A stretch of DNA of 64,000 nt, taken from NCBI GenBank assembly GCA_964034945.1, contig OZ035962.1, positions 90,255,650 through 90,319,649 on the forward strand, written 5' to 3'. Position numbers and translations under genes: made by a program. Positions within the stretch are counted from its first letter, which is position 1, and each line of letters starts with the position of its first letter. This document shows positions 31,584-44,050 of the stretch, piece after piece. This stretch comes from Chrysopilus asiliformis (lineage: Eukaryota; Arthropoda; Insecta; Diptera; Rhagionidae). The notes under the pieces were generated by a model, which worked only from the letters and a program-made list of their open reading frames with translations, ran no database searches and had not been told where the DNA came from.

Positions 31584-33439
31584 ATGTTGAAGAACTCTTC
31601 GGCCCATTTATGGGAAGGAAATGTATCGCGAAGCGATTGGGGTCGCAGAAAATTCGGTCCGAATACACAACAACTCGACATTTTTGACCTAGGTTAAAAA
31701 AAACTCAATTTTTTGAAAAATCACAAACGAGTAAACAGCATAATGTTTTTTATCGATAATTTAAAATATTTAAATTAATAAAAAAGCCCTTACATGCTTA
31801 GTTCTCTAGTGCCGAGATCATGGTCAAATTTATAAAACAATTGAACTTCAAAGATGCGTCACTCTTCATATTTGATTGAATTGATTTGATGATAAATTGA
31901 CAATAATTGAAAAATAATTTTTTTTCGAGTTTGAAGATCTCATGATTTCAATTCCAATTAAATTACGAAATCAATCATCCCAAGTATGTAGAAAAACATT
32001 TCTATAAAAAATTTCCATCAATCATTTCTCAACACTTTGAGTCCATTTTTACATGATTTTGTTTTGTAAATCTCTACATATTTTATGATATATTTTTAGG
32101 TTATTAAATTATAGCAAATATTTGTCTAGGGGATGCTATCCGACTAACCGCGAAAATATAAATGCACGAAGTTAATTATAAACCGTCATCACCCGCTGGT
32201 TCCAGTGGTGAATTTTTGGTAAACACGCACAATTTTTGCACCACCCACTGACGCCACTGGGTGGATGTGTGATATGCGAAATGTGCTGCGGTCTATAATT
32301 GAATAAATGCAATTTTCATAATAATAGAATCAAAATCAAAGAGGGAAGCATGGCCTCCATTAGATGCCACTGGAAAATGCGTGTTGAGTACATTCAATTA
32401 TGTGCGTCTGTAAACCGCATAACTTTTATGCTTTAGTGTTGATGTTGATTTTTCCTGTTTTCCCCGACATATCCCCAACATATGTGTATCCGCTCGGAAG
32501 CATGATTTGTGAAATTGCACACTGTTGCATTGATAACTTTTTATTTTCATGTGCGGGAAAATCGTTTTCCCTTTCGTTGCTCGGTTTTCATATTTTCATA
32601 TATGCGATTATGTTGCACGCATGCAAGTCGGTCGATTTCTTCTATGCTATTATGATACTTTTATGTTGGTGGCACTTTATTGGCTCAGGATTAGGTTTCA
32701 TTCAGACGAAATGTAATGTTTGTCGATTGTCTGAGTTTAAGGGCGACCAACCGACGTATGGAAAAGTCTATGCGTTTTTTCAATATCCTTTCTCTTTAAA
32801 CACTGGCTGCAAAGTAGCATCGACTGTTACGGAAAACATCATAAAAACATATTCCACATTATTCTATCGAGTGTTAATATATCTGCATGTCGTATCCTAC
32901 AGACACTCAGTGTTGTAGAAAATTTCAATTCTGTGATGCAGTTTGACAGTGACTGTGGATATGCTGCGATACTCAAGAGGAAGTCTTCAGAATTTGATAG
33001 CCTATAAGGGTATCGGCGATGAAAATCAATGAGCATTAAGCAGTTTACCACACGAGTACGGCATTTTAATTCTTTGTGGCTTTTCATACAAAAAAAACGA
33101 TATTTTCAATGAAATTTATTTTTTTTTCTACATCGAAATTGAGTTTTCAAGACGAACATGAAAAAGTGATATTCAAAAGTGAAACGAAGCGACGCATTGT
33201 TTTAGGAATTCTCTAAATCGTATTGAGTTTCACGAAAAACAAAATAAACGTTTGTAAAAAATTATTCGTCTTTAAGTATAGCCGATATTTCGTTACATTC
33301 AGCCTTGGATTTCTTATTTAAATCTGATACAATGTTTCCGGATAACGGAGACAAACAAAGACGTCTGTTTTAAGGGCAAAATTACATAACAATGTTACTT
33401 CCTAAAACGTGAATTTCGTTCAGTTTTTTGTAGCAAATT
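31584..33439. other. Non-coding DNA holding a 172-codon unassigned open frame
   Basis: The frame 32400-32918 (plus) is the longest plus-strand frame in the window. It is hydrophobic and rich in Cys, Phe and Ile, with possible membrane-like stretches around residues 8-20, 58-75 and 80-100. I recognise no family, and no second exon, signal context or neighbouring gene supports it. The patch 32180-33060 is less AT-rich than its surroundings. Confidence 0.35.
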
Positions 33440-34013
33440 TCCAATTTGATTAATATATTGGGTCAATACGGAAAAGACGAGCATGTTGGAGGGCGGCGAA
33501 GGTGGGGAAGGAAGGGACAGGGGCTTAAATAAATTACCAACGAAATAAAAGAGAGAATAAAATTTTATTTGGACGAAAATCAAGGAAAAACAATCAGTAA
33601 TATGCGCCGCAGACGAAATTTTTTAAAAAGAATGCGGCGCAATTATTTAAATCAAGAACTAGCTATATTGTCCAAGGCGAAAATTAGTTTCATTTTTCGC
33701 TTTCATTATATTCCATAAATAATCGCAAAAATACCAATTGTAAAAATACCGACAAAGAGAAATGCGGCTGAGGAGATACATGAACCCCTGGTGAAAAATC
33801 GTTGAAAAAATGCGCCGGGGGGCAAAAAAAAAAGTGAATTACAGCAACTCCTAGCCAAAGTATAGTATTTTTTTTTGCATATTTAGCGCTCGTTTTTTAG
33901 CCGTGATAAATTATAGCACTAAATTGAAAAATTCGAGACAAATGGGTAGTTTTCGGATCAACATGCCTGACGCGTCAGTGACGCCGGAAATTCCGGGACG
34001 TATGGTCACCCTG
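33440..34013 (+). mobile_element. hAT-like family copy, right end intact
   Basis: The right end ccgggacgtatggtcaccct closes at 34013. Modules lie at 33603 (tgcgccgcagacgaaatt), 33637 and 33812, and a G-rich block at 33488-33530 marks the left part. The left terminus has decayed. Confidence 0.6.
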
Positions 34014-34389
34014 ACTTTAAGGCGTCGTTTACATCTGACACTTTATTCCGCGAATTTTATTCTGCGACACTAAATTCACGTTTTACAACCATTTCCATTA
34101 CTGAAATTTATTGCTGAAAGGCATTGGAACTGGAATTTTTTTATACAAAATCGTCCGAATAAATTCAAATTTTGACAATTTTTGGTAAATGAAGTTAACT
34201 GCGTTAGATGAAAAAATTCGGGAAATAAATTCTGAAAAACATTCGTGGAGAAATTCAAGGAAAAACTGCAACATTTATTTCACAATCGCAAATTAGCTCA
34301 CAATCGACAAATTTTCTATAAAGATCGTCGCATATGAAATTTTTTAAAAGAAAAACTGACTGAAGCTGAAGGAATATTTTTTTTCAAAA

Positions 34390-34620
34390 AACCAAAAAAC
34401 TACGCCGCTGGCAAAAATTTTTAGGTTAAAAATCCTAGTTCTTGGGACGCCAGGACAAAATGATTAAATCCGGTACTATCCCGGCTAATCCGAGACGTAT
34501 GGTCACCCTACCACCCTACTTAGCACCAAATTTATAACTGAGTGCGTGTTTTTCATACAGATTAAACGAAAAGTTCTCCTGCGGCGCATGTATTTAGAAC
34601 AACTATGACATCATGACTCA
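34390..34620. mobile_element. hAT-like family, right-end fragment followed by a reversed fragment
   Basis: 34390-34510 contains tacgccgctggcaaaaattt and ends cgagacgtatggtcacccta. Immediately after it, 34511-34620 carries the reversed module ctcctgcggcgcatgtattt. Two truncated copies therefore meet here. Confidence 0.55.
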
Positions 34621-36555
34621 TAAGTGTTGTCCCCGCGATCAACCAAAATAGTGAAAACTCGTTGACCGTCAACGGAATCCGTCCTGGACATTTTCTACTG
34701 GTAACGATTTACGGCCAATGTGCAAATGTGTTTCTCATTGTTCTTGGCCGCGTGAGTATCCATCGTCAAGGTGTTGAACCGACAAAAACACTTGATTTAA
34801 AAGCACAGGGTGACAATTTCTAAAAAAGTGTTAAAACCAACCCTAGGGTTTCTGACCTAATTTAAAAATTACAATTCAAATTACATTTTACTTTCATGAC
34901 GATAATTAGGTTCAAATCAACAGATATTTTGGTGATTTTCTTTTGGGTAAAGCGGAAAAAGTGAAACTGATTATGGTTTAAGTTTCCGTAAACAAAAATT
35001 TCGAATAAAATTTTAATAGCTGAATCAGCGAAATCTTACTAACAACTTGATTAGAGGCTCATTATGTTCAAAAAAAAAATCGTAAAAAAAGACACGGGCC
35101 AGATAATAAAAATGTTTTTCTCTTTGATTAACAACCCGCTGCCAATGAAATGTGAAAAAAAAAATTGATCGGACATTGGAATTTTATATCATGTTTGTGG
35201 AAAATTTCATATCAGAGATGGTTGGTGATTGACAGTGTATTAATTTCTCTTTTTCTGTAATTTGTGCCTAAAAATATCTGATTCTCTTGAATTCATGAAC
35301 ACAATTAAAATTAGTAATGGTCATTAGATAAAGCTTTTAAAGTTTTATGAAGACAATTAAAATTAGTAACGAGCATCAAAATATTTTTTAAAGAAAAATT
35401 TGAAAAAGTCGCTAAAATAAGTCACGATTTTTTTTTCGAGACCCCTCCCCTCTATTGCCGCCGCTATCGAGTTTTTGATGATTTTTTGCATACCAGAATT
35501 TGACACAGCCGGCATACTATCGTAAAACCCCTTCCCTTTAAATGTGATGGATAGTCTTAAAACCACTCGAGTGTAATTAAAATTATTCAATGATAATTTT
35601 TTGAAGGCGAAGGTCCGATTTTGACCAGGATTAAATTAAAATCAAAGAACAAATCTCAAGAAAAATAAAATTCGAAAATCAATAAAGAACAAATCAATTT
35701 ATTTCGAAATAAAAAAAGGTGATTAAATTAAAATTTTACGCATTATTAAAAGAACGATCGAGTAATGGTTGAATAATCCATAAACTGTGATAATTCTATG
35801 CAGAACGAAAGAAGTTAATCATCTTCCAACCAACTAAATCATCTGAATCATCAAAGTAGGATTATCTTTCTTATATCTACACCTGTAGGAAAATTGTTCC
35901 ACATAAAAAGGATCATACATAGGTGTGAATCATATTTTGGGATCGTTATTAGTGTAAATTGGTTACTCACAAATTCTTGTGAATAGAAAAAAAAAACACT
36001 AAACAAGATCATCATGGATATTATGACCACAAAAAAATATACTTTTTCACTCCAAAAACTATGCTCTTTTAAGATGACACATAAGATATTGACCGTGCAG
36101 GTAAGCATAAGCATAAAGTAGCAGCATAAAACCAGTGAACCGCATCCAGAATTTGTGTGAGTCAACGGACTGTCTTGTGGCGGCCAAACTTCGTACAAAA
36201 AAACTAACAATAATTAAATGAATGGCGACGCGGCGGCAGGTTGCGTGACTCACCTGTTCAGCAATGCGTGGAAGCCCTTTGTCCTGTCCTACCTTCCAAA
36301 AATAACTCAGAACAATTTTTGAAACACGGTCCGTATCAATGGGACAGTCAAATAAATAATAATGAATACATATTTCCCTTGTGGGCAGCATATTTCTACA
36401 TTCCAAAGAAACCTACACGCATTCAGTTCACTTACGGAAATCTTTGAAGTCGAATTTCTAGAATGCATCCGCAACATTGCAGCGTCCGGAAATACAAATT
36501 TCAAAGGTATGCGTTTCACGTGGATCGTTTTTGAAGCATGCATGGATCGTTGATT
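34621..36555. other. Non-coding DNA
   Basis: Overlapping minus-strand frames (35851-36210, 36059-36406, 36307-36627) exceed 100 codons but are in different frames, share no family signature and oppose plus-strand frames. The patch 36050-36560 is less AT-rich, with repeated agcataa words near 36103-36130. Confidence 0.45.
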
Positions 36556-36559
36556 ACAC

Positions 36560-36810
36560 AGGCCGACATTGATTTTGGTGCACTCGATATAAGTGTTTTT
36601 TGGGTGATTTGGTGTCGATGATTTCAAATTTAAAAGTAGTTTGGCTAGGGCAGCTCTGGTTTTTGTGGTATTGAGGTTTCTCCATTACTTCTCGTACTCA
36701 AATATGTAGGAAGAAATATTGCTGTAGGAAGAAATATTGCTTGGATATCTCAGAAACTAGAGCTGACCACCGCAAGATCCGGAATCAGCGGGACCTTCGA
36801 GATTTTTCCA
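36560..36810. mobile_element. Degenerate copy of the foldback at 37050-37490
   Basis: The stretch ggccgacattgattttggtg then cactcgatataagtgttttt matches the left arm of the larger foldback with several changes. About 36757-36806 (agagctgaccaccgcaagat) matches its right arm. Confidence 0.55.
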
Positions 36811-37049
36811 GGAATTTCCTTTTTAAATTCTGCGGATACTTTTCATAAGGTAAAAACTTAAAAATATTATTACGTCACTCCATAGTGGACGTGAAATTCG
36901 CAATGAAAGATTTCATAAAGGAGATAAATATTTCATAACATGAATTATTTCATTGCTGTTCGCGGGAAACGTATCACAAAATCATTGGAAATGTTCACTT
37001 GGACAAAGTTTTAATATCAAGTGCACCTAAAAAGTAGGTTTTCGTTGCC

Positions 37050-37490
37050 CTGGGGTGGCTTCATGTAACTTATTTTCGATCGACTAACCAGTCGAAGGAA
37101 ATCTTTAGTCGCCCAAAAATGATTTAACAGGCCGACACCCAATCTGGTGCACCCGATATAAGAGTCTTTTCTGGGTAATTTGGGATCGCTGAATCCGAAT
37201 CTGGCAGTAGTTTTGTTGTACCAGATTTACTTTTTCAGATATGAAGGAAAAAATAATTGTTGATTACCAGATTATAAATATTTAAAGCAATTTATGAATT
37301 ACCCGCCATATCGGAAAAATTAGAGCTGGTACAGCCAAACTACTGCCAGATTCAGATTCAGCGGCCCCAAATTACCCAGAAAAGACTTATATCTTGGGCA
37401 CCAGAGGGCCAGTTTAATCGTTTTTGCTCGACTAAAGATTTCCTTCGACTGGTTAGTCGATCAAAAATAAGTTACATGAAGCCACCCCTG
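37050..37490. mobile_element. 441-bp foldback element, about 175-200 bp arms
   Basis: Left arm 37050 to about 37250 and right arm about 37305-37490 are inverted copies over nearly their whole length, for example cgactaaccagtcgaaggaa against its reverse complement. The ends are CTGGGGTGGCTTC and, inverted, CAGGGGTGGCTTC, which resemble hAT termini. No 8-bp duplication is visible. No coding sequence is present. Confidence 0.75.
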
Positions 37491-38545
37491 TATTATTTGA
37501 TGGGTTTGCATTCAGCCACCTTTGCGCATTACCGTTTGATCAAATTGTGGCGTCACTTTTAGATTTTGTGCTGCTGCACTTTTAATCAAAAAAACACATG
37601 TTGTGTGTTTCAATGGCCTTCAAATGAAAACAATAATAATTTCTGTGTTTTTCCACGAAAAATTTCGTTCCAAAATTGATGAAAAAATCGATTGATAATT
37701 CTAGGAAGTCGCAAAGTCATTAAAACAAATCGAAATTTTGATGGGGACTTCTTCTTTTAATTGGGACTTCGTCTGGCAGTTTTTGGCGATAAGTTTTTCT
37801 GTATAAATTCGAAACTCGTCTGCTTTAATCATTTGATATTTTAAGCCTTCATGAGGAATCGGGCTTTGTGTACTGTCTATAAAATATGTCAAAGAGAGGG
37901 GGTGGAGCGGTCTGAGTTAGTGTGACAGTGGTTTAAATCCCACGAAAAAGTTAGGCTACAGGAGAAGGGGAAGAGTTTAAAATAGCATGTGGTATTTTAT
38001 AGACATCTTCTTGCTCCACCTGGGAAATTCCTAGAAAAATATACTCTAAATTAATATCGGTTGAATTTTCTTATCAATTTTTTCTTGAACATTTTTTTTG
38101 CTACACTACTGGATTTTCCAACAAAAATTACATAATAAAAATTAAATTTGATTTAAAATTTTTGACCAAAATTTTTGATAAAAAAAAACAGAGATCCAGA
38201 TAAATTCTCATACAATGTCGTATCCCAATTTCTATCTGATTTGGTTTCTGAGGCATTGAAAAATAAAAAATTTCTCTCGGCGTTTGTCTCAGCTTTTGTC
38301 TTTGCTACATATTGAATACTATTTCCATCACATTAAAGCTATTATCCAAAAACTGAAAATCTAGCGGTGCAAAACAGAAGCTTGATATTCTAGCTAGTAA
38401 TTGCATAGGTTTTCGCTATCTTAAACGTTATTGCCACCACATACGGGTTATTAACATAACTTAAAAACGATTTGAAACCACAATAAACTTTCATACGTTT
38501 TTAATTATCCATAAAATCTCGTAATCAGATTATTAAAAAAAACAG
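37491..38545. other. Non-coding AT-rich DNA
   Basis: Nothing recognised. Confidence 0.5.
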
Positions 38546-38551
38546 ATAGCT

Positions 38552-38752
38552 ATTAATCGGAGATATTACCAAAATAGTTAATTCAATTACAAAAATAGTC
38601 AAAATCGAGTATTTTCATAATAAATTTAACTAATACAAAATTTAAATTTTACAATTTTGTGGTTAAATTGACTATTTTAGTGATTGAAATCAACAATTTC
38701 AGTTGTATTCTCGATTCCAGATTATAAAATAGTTAGATTCACTATTTTTTTT
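38552..38752 (-). mobile_element. AT-rich MITE-like repeat, copy 2
   Basis: This is the inverted counterpart of 5283-5478. It shares the attataaaatagttagattc end and the internal aaatagt words. Confidence 0.45.
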
Positions 38753-38757
38753 TCTTC

Positions 38758-39754
38758 GTGTGTAGCTTTTTTTCATTTCCTAAACCCAGTTTCTACATTT
38801 TTTCCTAACCGCTATATGAAATTGTTATCAATCAATTTCCATAACCAAAATAACTCATTCCGAAATGCTAGATAAGAAGATCGGGATTAACTCAACTTTA
38901 ATGCAAACTAATTTGTCAGATTTAGAATCTTTTTATGTTGACCGATTTGATAGTAAACAATCGGCAAGCGTCACTGAACTTTGACTCATCAACACGATTT
39001 TGATGGGTAATGAGTTTGTCCAGTGATGCTGATTTTTGATAAGTTTTATTTAATTTTTTTTTTTATTTTTTTATGATTTTTTTTAATGTTGGCCTTGATG
39101 TAGATATAATTTGCGACTCAAATTGAACTCAATAGAGCGATGAGTTCAACAGTGTTGATGTTAGACTTGATAGTTGAATCTTTCCGAATATTTTGTTATG
39201 TTTTTGGTCAGTTTTTTTTATGGTTAGAATAGGAAGTTTTAACGAGGCCTAATGATAATAATGAACAATTGTTGTTAGATGTTTTATTTCTTTGCAAAGA
39301 ACTCAGACTGAAACGGTTTTGATGATCAATGAATTCATTGAGATAACTAAGTTTTATGACTTTATTTGCATTTTTTAACGTTTTTATTTGCGAAATTATT
39401 GTAGGCTGGATGATCCAATTTTAAACTGTAATTAATTCAATATTTTTCTCCATAGTTGCTAATAAATTAAGTCTCATTAAACATGATGACCTCTTTTTGA
39501 ATTTTTTTTTATTTAATCAAAAACAGGTTTCTTTTTTAATTAATAATTGGGGAAAATTCAAATTGTCAGGAAAAATTAATCAAAATTGATCTAGTGGTGA
39601 TGAAATATGTTTGTGATTAAAAAAGAGAAGCTAAAAACGTTGAGGAAAGCTTTTTTTTCTTGAACAATCCACCCTGGAATAATCCACCTGGGAGACAAAT
39701 ACCATGAAGTACAGTGAATTTTAATGGTTTTACTCAGTAAATCTTGGATTGTAT
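38758..39754. other. Non-coding AT-rich DNA
   Basis: Poly-T tracts and no open frame of note. Confidence 0.5.
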
Positions 39755-39850
39755 ACCCAGTAAAATTCTCATACTGGAAAACTGTAACGAACTGAAAAAA
39801 ATAGTAATTTTTACTGTGAAATCGAGTAAAATTTACAGGGATTTCAGTAA

Positions 39851-39953
39851 AATTTTAAAAGCTTCTCAGAAGCTTTTTGAGGATTTAAATAGCGTTTAAA
39901 ACCATTCAAATGCTAGTTAACCCTCAAAGAGCTTCTGAGAATCTTTTAAAATT
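39851..39953. repeat. 32-bp inverted repeat
   Basis: Arms 39851-39882 and 39922-39953 (aattttaaaagcttctcaga and inverse) match with two mismatches across a 39-bp spacer. The structure ends 3 bp before the neighbouring MITE begins. Confidence 0.75.
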
Positions 39954-39956
39954 TTA

Positions 39957-40440
39957 AGCGGTCCCTACACGTTCAATCTTGCAGTCAATCATGCTGTCAC
40001 AGCAAAAAGTTTATTTGCACTAGACGCTCAATCATGCACGCAAGCATCAGTTAATTCGAAACAGCCAAACCGACAGCACACAGCACAAACATCAATTTAA
40101 AAAATTTTTGTCCTTATATTTTTCGCTTTTCGTCATCCACAACTCACTTCTTTGTCTGTATAACCCGAAAAAGGATTCCCAAAAAAACTTTGTCTTTTAT
40201 ATGCGACATCTTTTCACTACTAAAACTTACACTGAAATGAGGAATTGATTGACAGCATCGCCATACACGTTCAAGCATGCTGTCATTCACAAAGCTCCCT
40301 CGATAAATATCAAAATGATTTTGATATTGGTCAGCATGCTGGCAATCATGGAATTTTGCATGACGGCATCACCATAGACGTTCAAAATGCTGTCACAGCA
40401 TGCGATGATTGACTGCAAGATTGAACGTGTAGGGGGCGCT
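39957..40440. mobile_element. PIF/Harbinger-like MITE, 484 bp, TTA duplication
   Basis: It is flanked by TTA at 39954-39956 and 40441-40443. The inverted ends of about 36 bp (AGCGGTCCCTACACGTTCAA against AGCGCCCCCTACACGTTCAA) differ at two bases near the tip. The words acgttcaa and agcatgct (palindromic) recur inside at about 40267-40282, 40331-40340, 40379 and 40398. No coding capacity is seen. Confidence 0.82.
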
Positions 40441-40841
40441 TTACTGTAGTTTTTTTTATTTAAATTTCAAACCTAAGTCGTTTGTTTTTGTTATTGAATA
40501 TTTTATGTTATTATTTAAATGCTTTAAAATGTTGTGTTGAGAAATCTTGTATTACTGTCGAACCCGAGAACTCTGCTTTTGTAGTTTACTTATCGCCAGA
40601 CCATGAAAGCCAATCGAGAAATGGATTCTAAACGAGAATAGCTTTTACTGGGGTGAAACAATGACAAATTTACTGGGGTAAAACAGTAAGTGTCAAAATT
40701 AGGAAGAATTTTTTAGAAAACCGAAATAATATCAAATACTGGGAGGACATCAGTAATTCCCCAGTAAAAATATCCTGCATTTTCAGTAGAATTCACTGTG
40801 TTCCAGTAAATTTTACTGTCGTTCCGTAAATTTTACTGGGT

Positions 40842-42959
40842 GGAAAAGAATATTTACTGTTTTCGCCACAACAATCGCAGTATAATTTCGCTGGGAAATT
40901 TACTGAGTTGTTTATCAAATGTTCATACCGGTTGGAATTAAGCACACTGGTTGGTCGGAATTAGCTCCAACTTCAATTTTCGCTTGGAATTAGGTACAAC
41001 TAACATTTTTAAAACGGTATCGAATTTAATTTCGGAAAAAACTATTAACTATTAATATTTGAGGTGTTAATAGATGAGTAAGAAAATAATAGAGGAACAA
41101 AAATAAAATAAAATATTTATCGAAACTCTTACAGATTTCTTATTTTTTAAACGCTGAAATTGATTGCTTAAGAAGTGGTCGAAATTTGGTACATTTACCC
41201 TCCTTTACATGCAGCAGTCGGGTAAAAATGAACCAAAATGTGGAAAAATCTTAAATGCTTGCTTTTGAGAAACACTTAAATAATTGATCCAGAATGTTGG
41301 TGATTCAAAAAAAAAATCTGGAACATTTGATCCATAATTTTGATCCTGTTGAAAAATTTCAATTTTTTAAAAAATAGTTTGAAAGTTGAACTATGATTCT
41401 TGCAAGAATTAAGTGTACTAATTACTTTATCACAGCCTTCAAAATGTTATTTGATACTTTTTTTCAAATTTCGTACCATTTAAGTCAATACGGTTGACGG
41501 TTGAGCTGCCATTTGAACAACCGCTAACCGAAGAAATAAAATATCAATTTCGTTTTATGTACCGGGAATCCATGGAAAAAACAGTTAAAGACTAAGAATC
41601 GTTCTGGCTTTTTAAATGTTTTTTGTAAGTAAAAAAGCACGAAAAAAAAAATTTACCCATAAGAAATAAAAGAAACTGGATCGTGTCTTGTGTATGAACT
41701 GTGAAGGCTAAAATCGTCTTGTGAATTCTAAATTAAGCACCCAGAAAAAGCAACAAAGGAGGAAATGTAGTTCACACCAACAACCAGTCAGAATATAGGC
41801 AAAGTGTAAATGCAGAAAGACATCATATGATGGGTAGATTCAAAGATCGAATGAGTGCAGGAGCCCAAGAGGGTTAAAGTTTTGTTGTACGCTTGATGCA
41901 CTTTCAGACAATAAGAGTAACCGAAGACGTCGGGGAATAATTGCCAGTAGTAGTCTGTCCATCACCAGACGAAACAAACATCACATAAATTTATGTATGT
42001 CCGACGAAACGAATCGAAACCAGAACATAAGAAACATATTTAGCATAAAAGAGTACGAGATGGTGTATCTGCAACGCAACATAAATGTAGCAAACGGATG
42101 GACATTGCGTCGTCACATATATGCTATAACTGGCCATATTCCCGTTTCACACAAAATGCACTTTTAGTTTGCCCATTCGTAATATTCACTCTTGAAGATA
42201 CACGCAGTTATATTATTATATGTAGGTGATGCATTTATAGTGAATGCGTTTCTTTATATAGATATTTATGTCCCAGGTCTAAAAATATCGACATGTTGTG
42301 TCGTCGGCAAGACGCATCGCATAAAAATCCGTGGGATAACCTCGTCGTAGCACCCCAAGAAAAATCGTTGTAGATGAATTGTATCTCGAAGATCTCATCG
42401 GGATTGGCTTGCATCAAAAGACCATTAAATTTTGCCTTTTAATCTATTCAATGTGTAAAAATAAAACATACGAATATCAACAAAATGGGCAAATTGGTGA
42501 ACTCTTCGCAGTCAGTCATCAAGTGAAATGGATATTCAACGATTGGCGCTATGTTCCATCTGATAGATACTGAAAATAGATAAATATTCGCTATTTTATT
42601 GAATGACGATATCTTTAGATTGTCGATGGAACAGACCAGTCAGTATCTACTGACGCGATGCGTCGTCGATCTATCTTCTGGAGCCGGCAATTTAAATTGT
42701 ATCTTATAGATATTTTGTTTACCAAATGAATTTAGAGTATTAACGTTACTATAGATAAATGTATCTGTTGGAAGGTAGAGGTGTTCAAGAATCCACCAGC
42801 AATTTTATGCAAATATAGATAAACCTTGAAAATGCAATAAAAATAATCAGTTGTCAGTTGAAAAGCTGTGATGGTTCTTCTGGTGGCTTCTGGTCTTACT
42901 ATAGAGAAACACAATAAAATATTCTCACAATGACGATCAAATCTGGTGGTTGGTTTGTT
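40842..42959. other. Non-coding DNA
   Basis: No gene was recognised. The patch 41880-42680 is less AT-rich and holds GCATAAAA words at about 42041 and 42318, among other ataaa words. It could be regulatory. Confidence 0.4.
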
Positions 42960-42989
42960 GTGGGGTAGTTTAATACCAGTATGTATTAA

Positions 42990-43245
42990 TATTTACCAAA
43001 AGTAAACCAAAAGTTTTTTGAGTGTCGTTCAGTTTTGGTTCAAGGGTGAATTGAATTTCTGGTTTTTGGTTTTGGTTCCTAAAATTTCAAAACACTGGTT
43101 CTGCTTTCGGTTTTGGTTCCCAAAATATTAAAATTAGGTTTCTAAGATTCCAAAAATTGGGTTTTAGTTTCTAAAATTTCAAAAATTTGGTTTTATTTTG
43201 GTTTTGGTTCACTGAATTTTTAATGGTTTTGTGGTTTCGGGTCTT
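42990..43245 (+). repeat. Degenerate tandem repeat of ggttttggttccyaaaat
   Basis: A roughly 35-bp unit combining ggttttggtt(c/t) and aaaatttcaaaa recurs several times with many changes. It is an old decayed array. Confidence 0.65.
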
Positions 43246-43250
43246 ACGTA

Positions 43251-43583
43251 AGACTGGTATGTGGAATGTATTTTGGTACTAGAGTAACATAAAAGGAGTG
43301 CTAGACTCCAAATCTGGTCGAAAATAGAAAATAACCCTTAATTTATGAGGTGAAAATCATATGCGTAAATGCTGAGGTGGTTTCCAATGGACTTGTTCTA
43401 ATCACATACCAAATCCGTGCTTTTAACTCGGCATACAACACCATACTGTATGAAGGTACTGAAGATTTCAGAGTCACTGTGCTGAAAACATGAGAAATAG
43501 CAAAGAGATAAAAGTCAATGTGGGTCCACTGGACCCACCTCATCAATTAAAGGATAATAAGAATTCTTCGATCCTAAAATTTC
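43251..43583. other. Non-coding spacer
   Basis: A short minus-strand frame (43343-43546) has no recognised motif. Confidence 0.45.
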
Positions 43584-43954
43584 AAAGAACGATGCACGAT
43601 TTTGCCCTCCTAAACTAACTTTTGAACCCGTGTAGTTTTCACTTCGGTTGAGGACTTTTTGGAAAGGGCACAGTCTCTAGTTTCCAATAATTCCTCAACC
43701 AAAGTGAAAACTACACGGGTTCAAAAGTTATCCCAGGGGCACAACTTCCATTTATACCATGATTTCTGTGAAAAAATACGAGAAAGTTCGTTAACCCCTC
43801 ACCATCCCCCTGCAATTCGGTGGCTCTTAAAGCCATATATGGATGAAACTAGAGACTGTGCCCTATCCAAAAAGTCCTCAACCAAAGTGAAAACTACACG
43901 GGTTCTAAAGTTATCACAGGGGCACGAAAAACGTTATTTCTTGCATGGTTCTTT
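43584..43954. mobile_element. Foldback element, copy 1
   Basis: Outer ends aaagaacgatgc and gcatggttcttt are inverted. Inner arms of about 66 bp (43616-43683 and 43847-43912) contain gaacccgtgtagttttcact and cacagtctctagttt in opposite orientations. A third partial arm copy lies at 43690-43733. The open frame across it (43659-43985) is repeat-derived and is also open in copy 2 because the sequences are similar. Confidence 0.78.
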
Positions 43955-44050
43955 AAACCGAATGCAACAACAACAAAAAAAGTGATGCAACATTGATTGT
44001 CGTATATGGAGAAAATCCGATTATTCCTTGGAAAAAATTTAAAAATACCT

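Larger units (their letters stand above)
39755..40841. mobile_element. Element with ACCCAGTAAAATT ends, interrupted by a MITE
   Basis: The left end acccagtaaaatt (39755) and right end aattttactgggt (40841) are inverted. The word cagtaaattttactg and variants recur in both flanks (39800-39860 and 40620-40870). The PIF/Harbinger-like MITE 39957-40440 sits inside. The class is unknown. Confidence 0.5.

Noticed and set aside
31271..31681. Three overlapping Pro/Ser-rich minus-strand frames of 96-136 codons
   Set aside because: All three come from a stop-free 16-bp minisatellite, so their openness is not evidence of coding.
35851..36406. Two minus-strand frames of 115-119 codons considered as exons of a membrane protein
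   Set aside because: They overlap in different frames, lack splice-site logic between them and carry no recognisable domain.
37905..37950. Possible tRNA-like B-box (gtttaaatccc)
   Set aside because: No matching A-box, acceptor stem or cloverleaf can be drawn around it.
43659..43985. 108-codon frame with a similar frame at 49490-49750, suggesting a conserved protein
   Set aside because: Both lie in copies of a foldback repeat whose inverted arms give a repeated peptide; the copies are not open over the same length.
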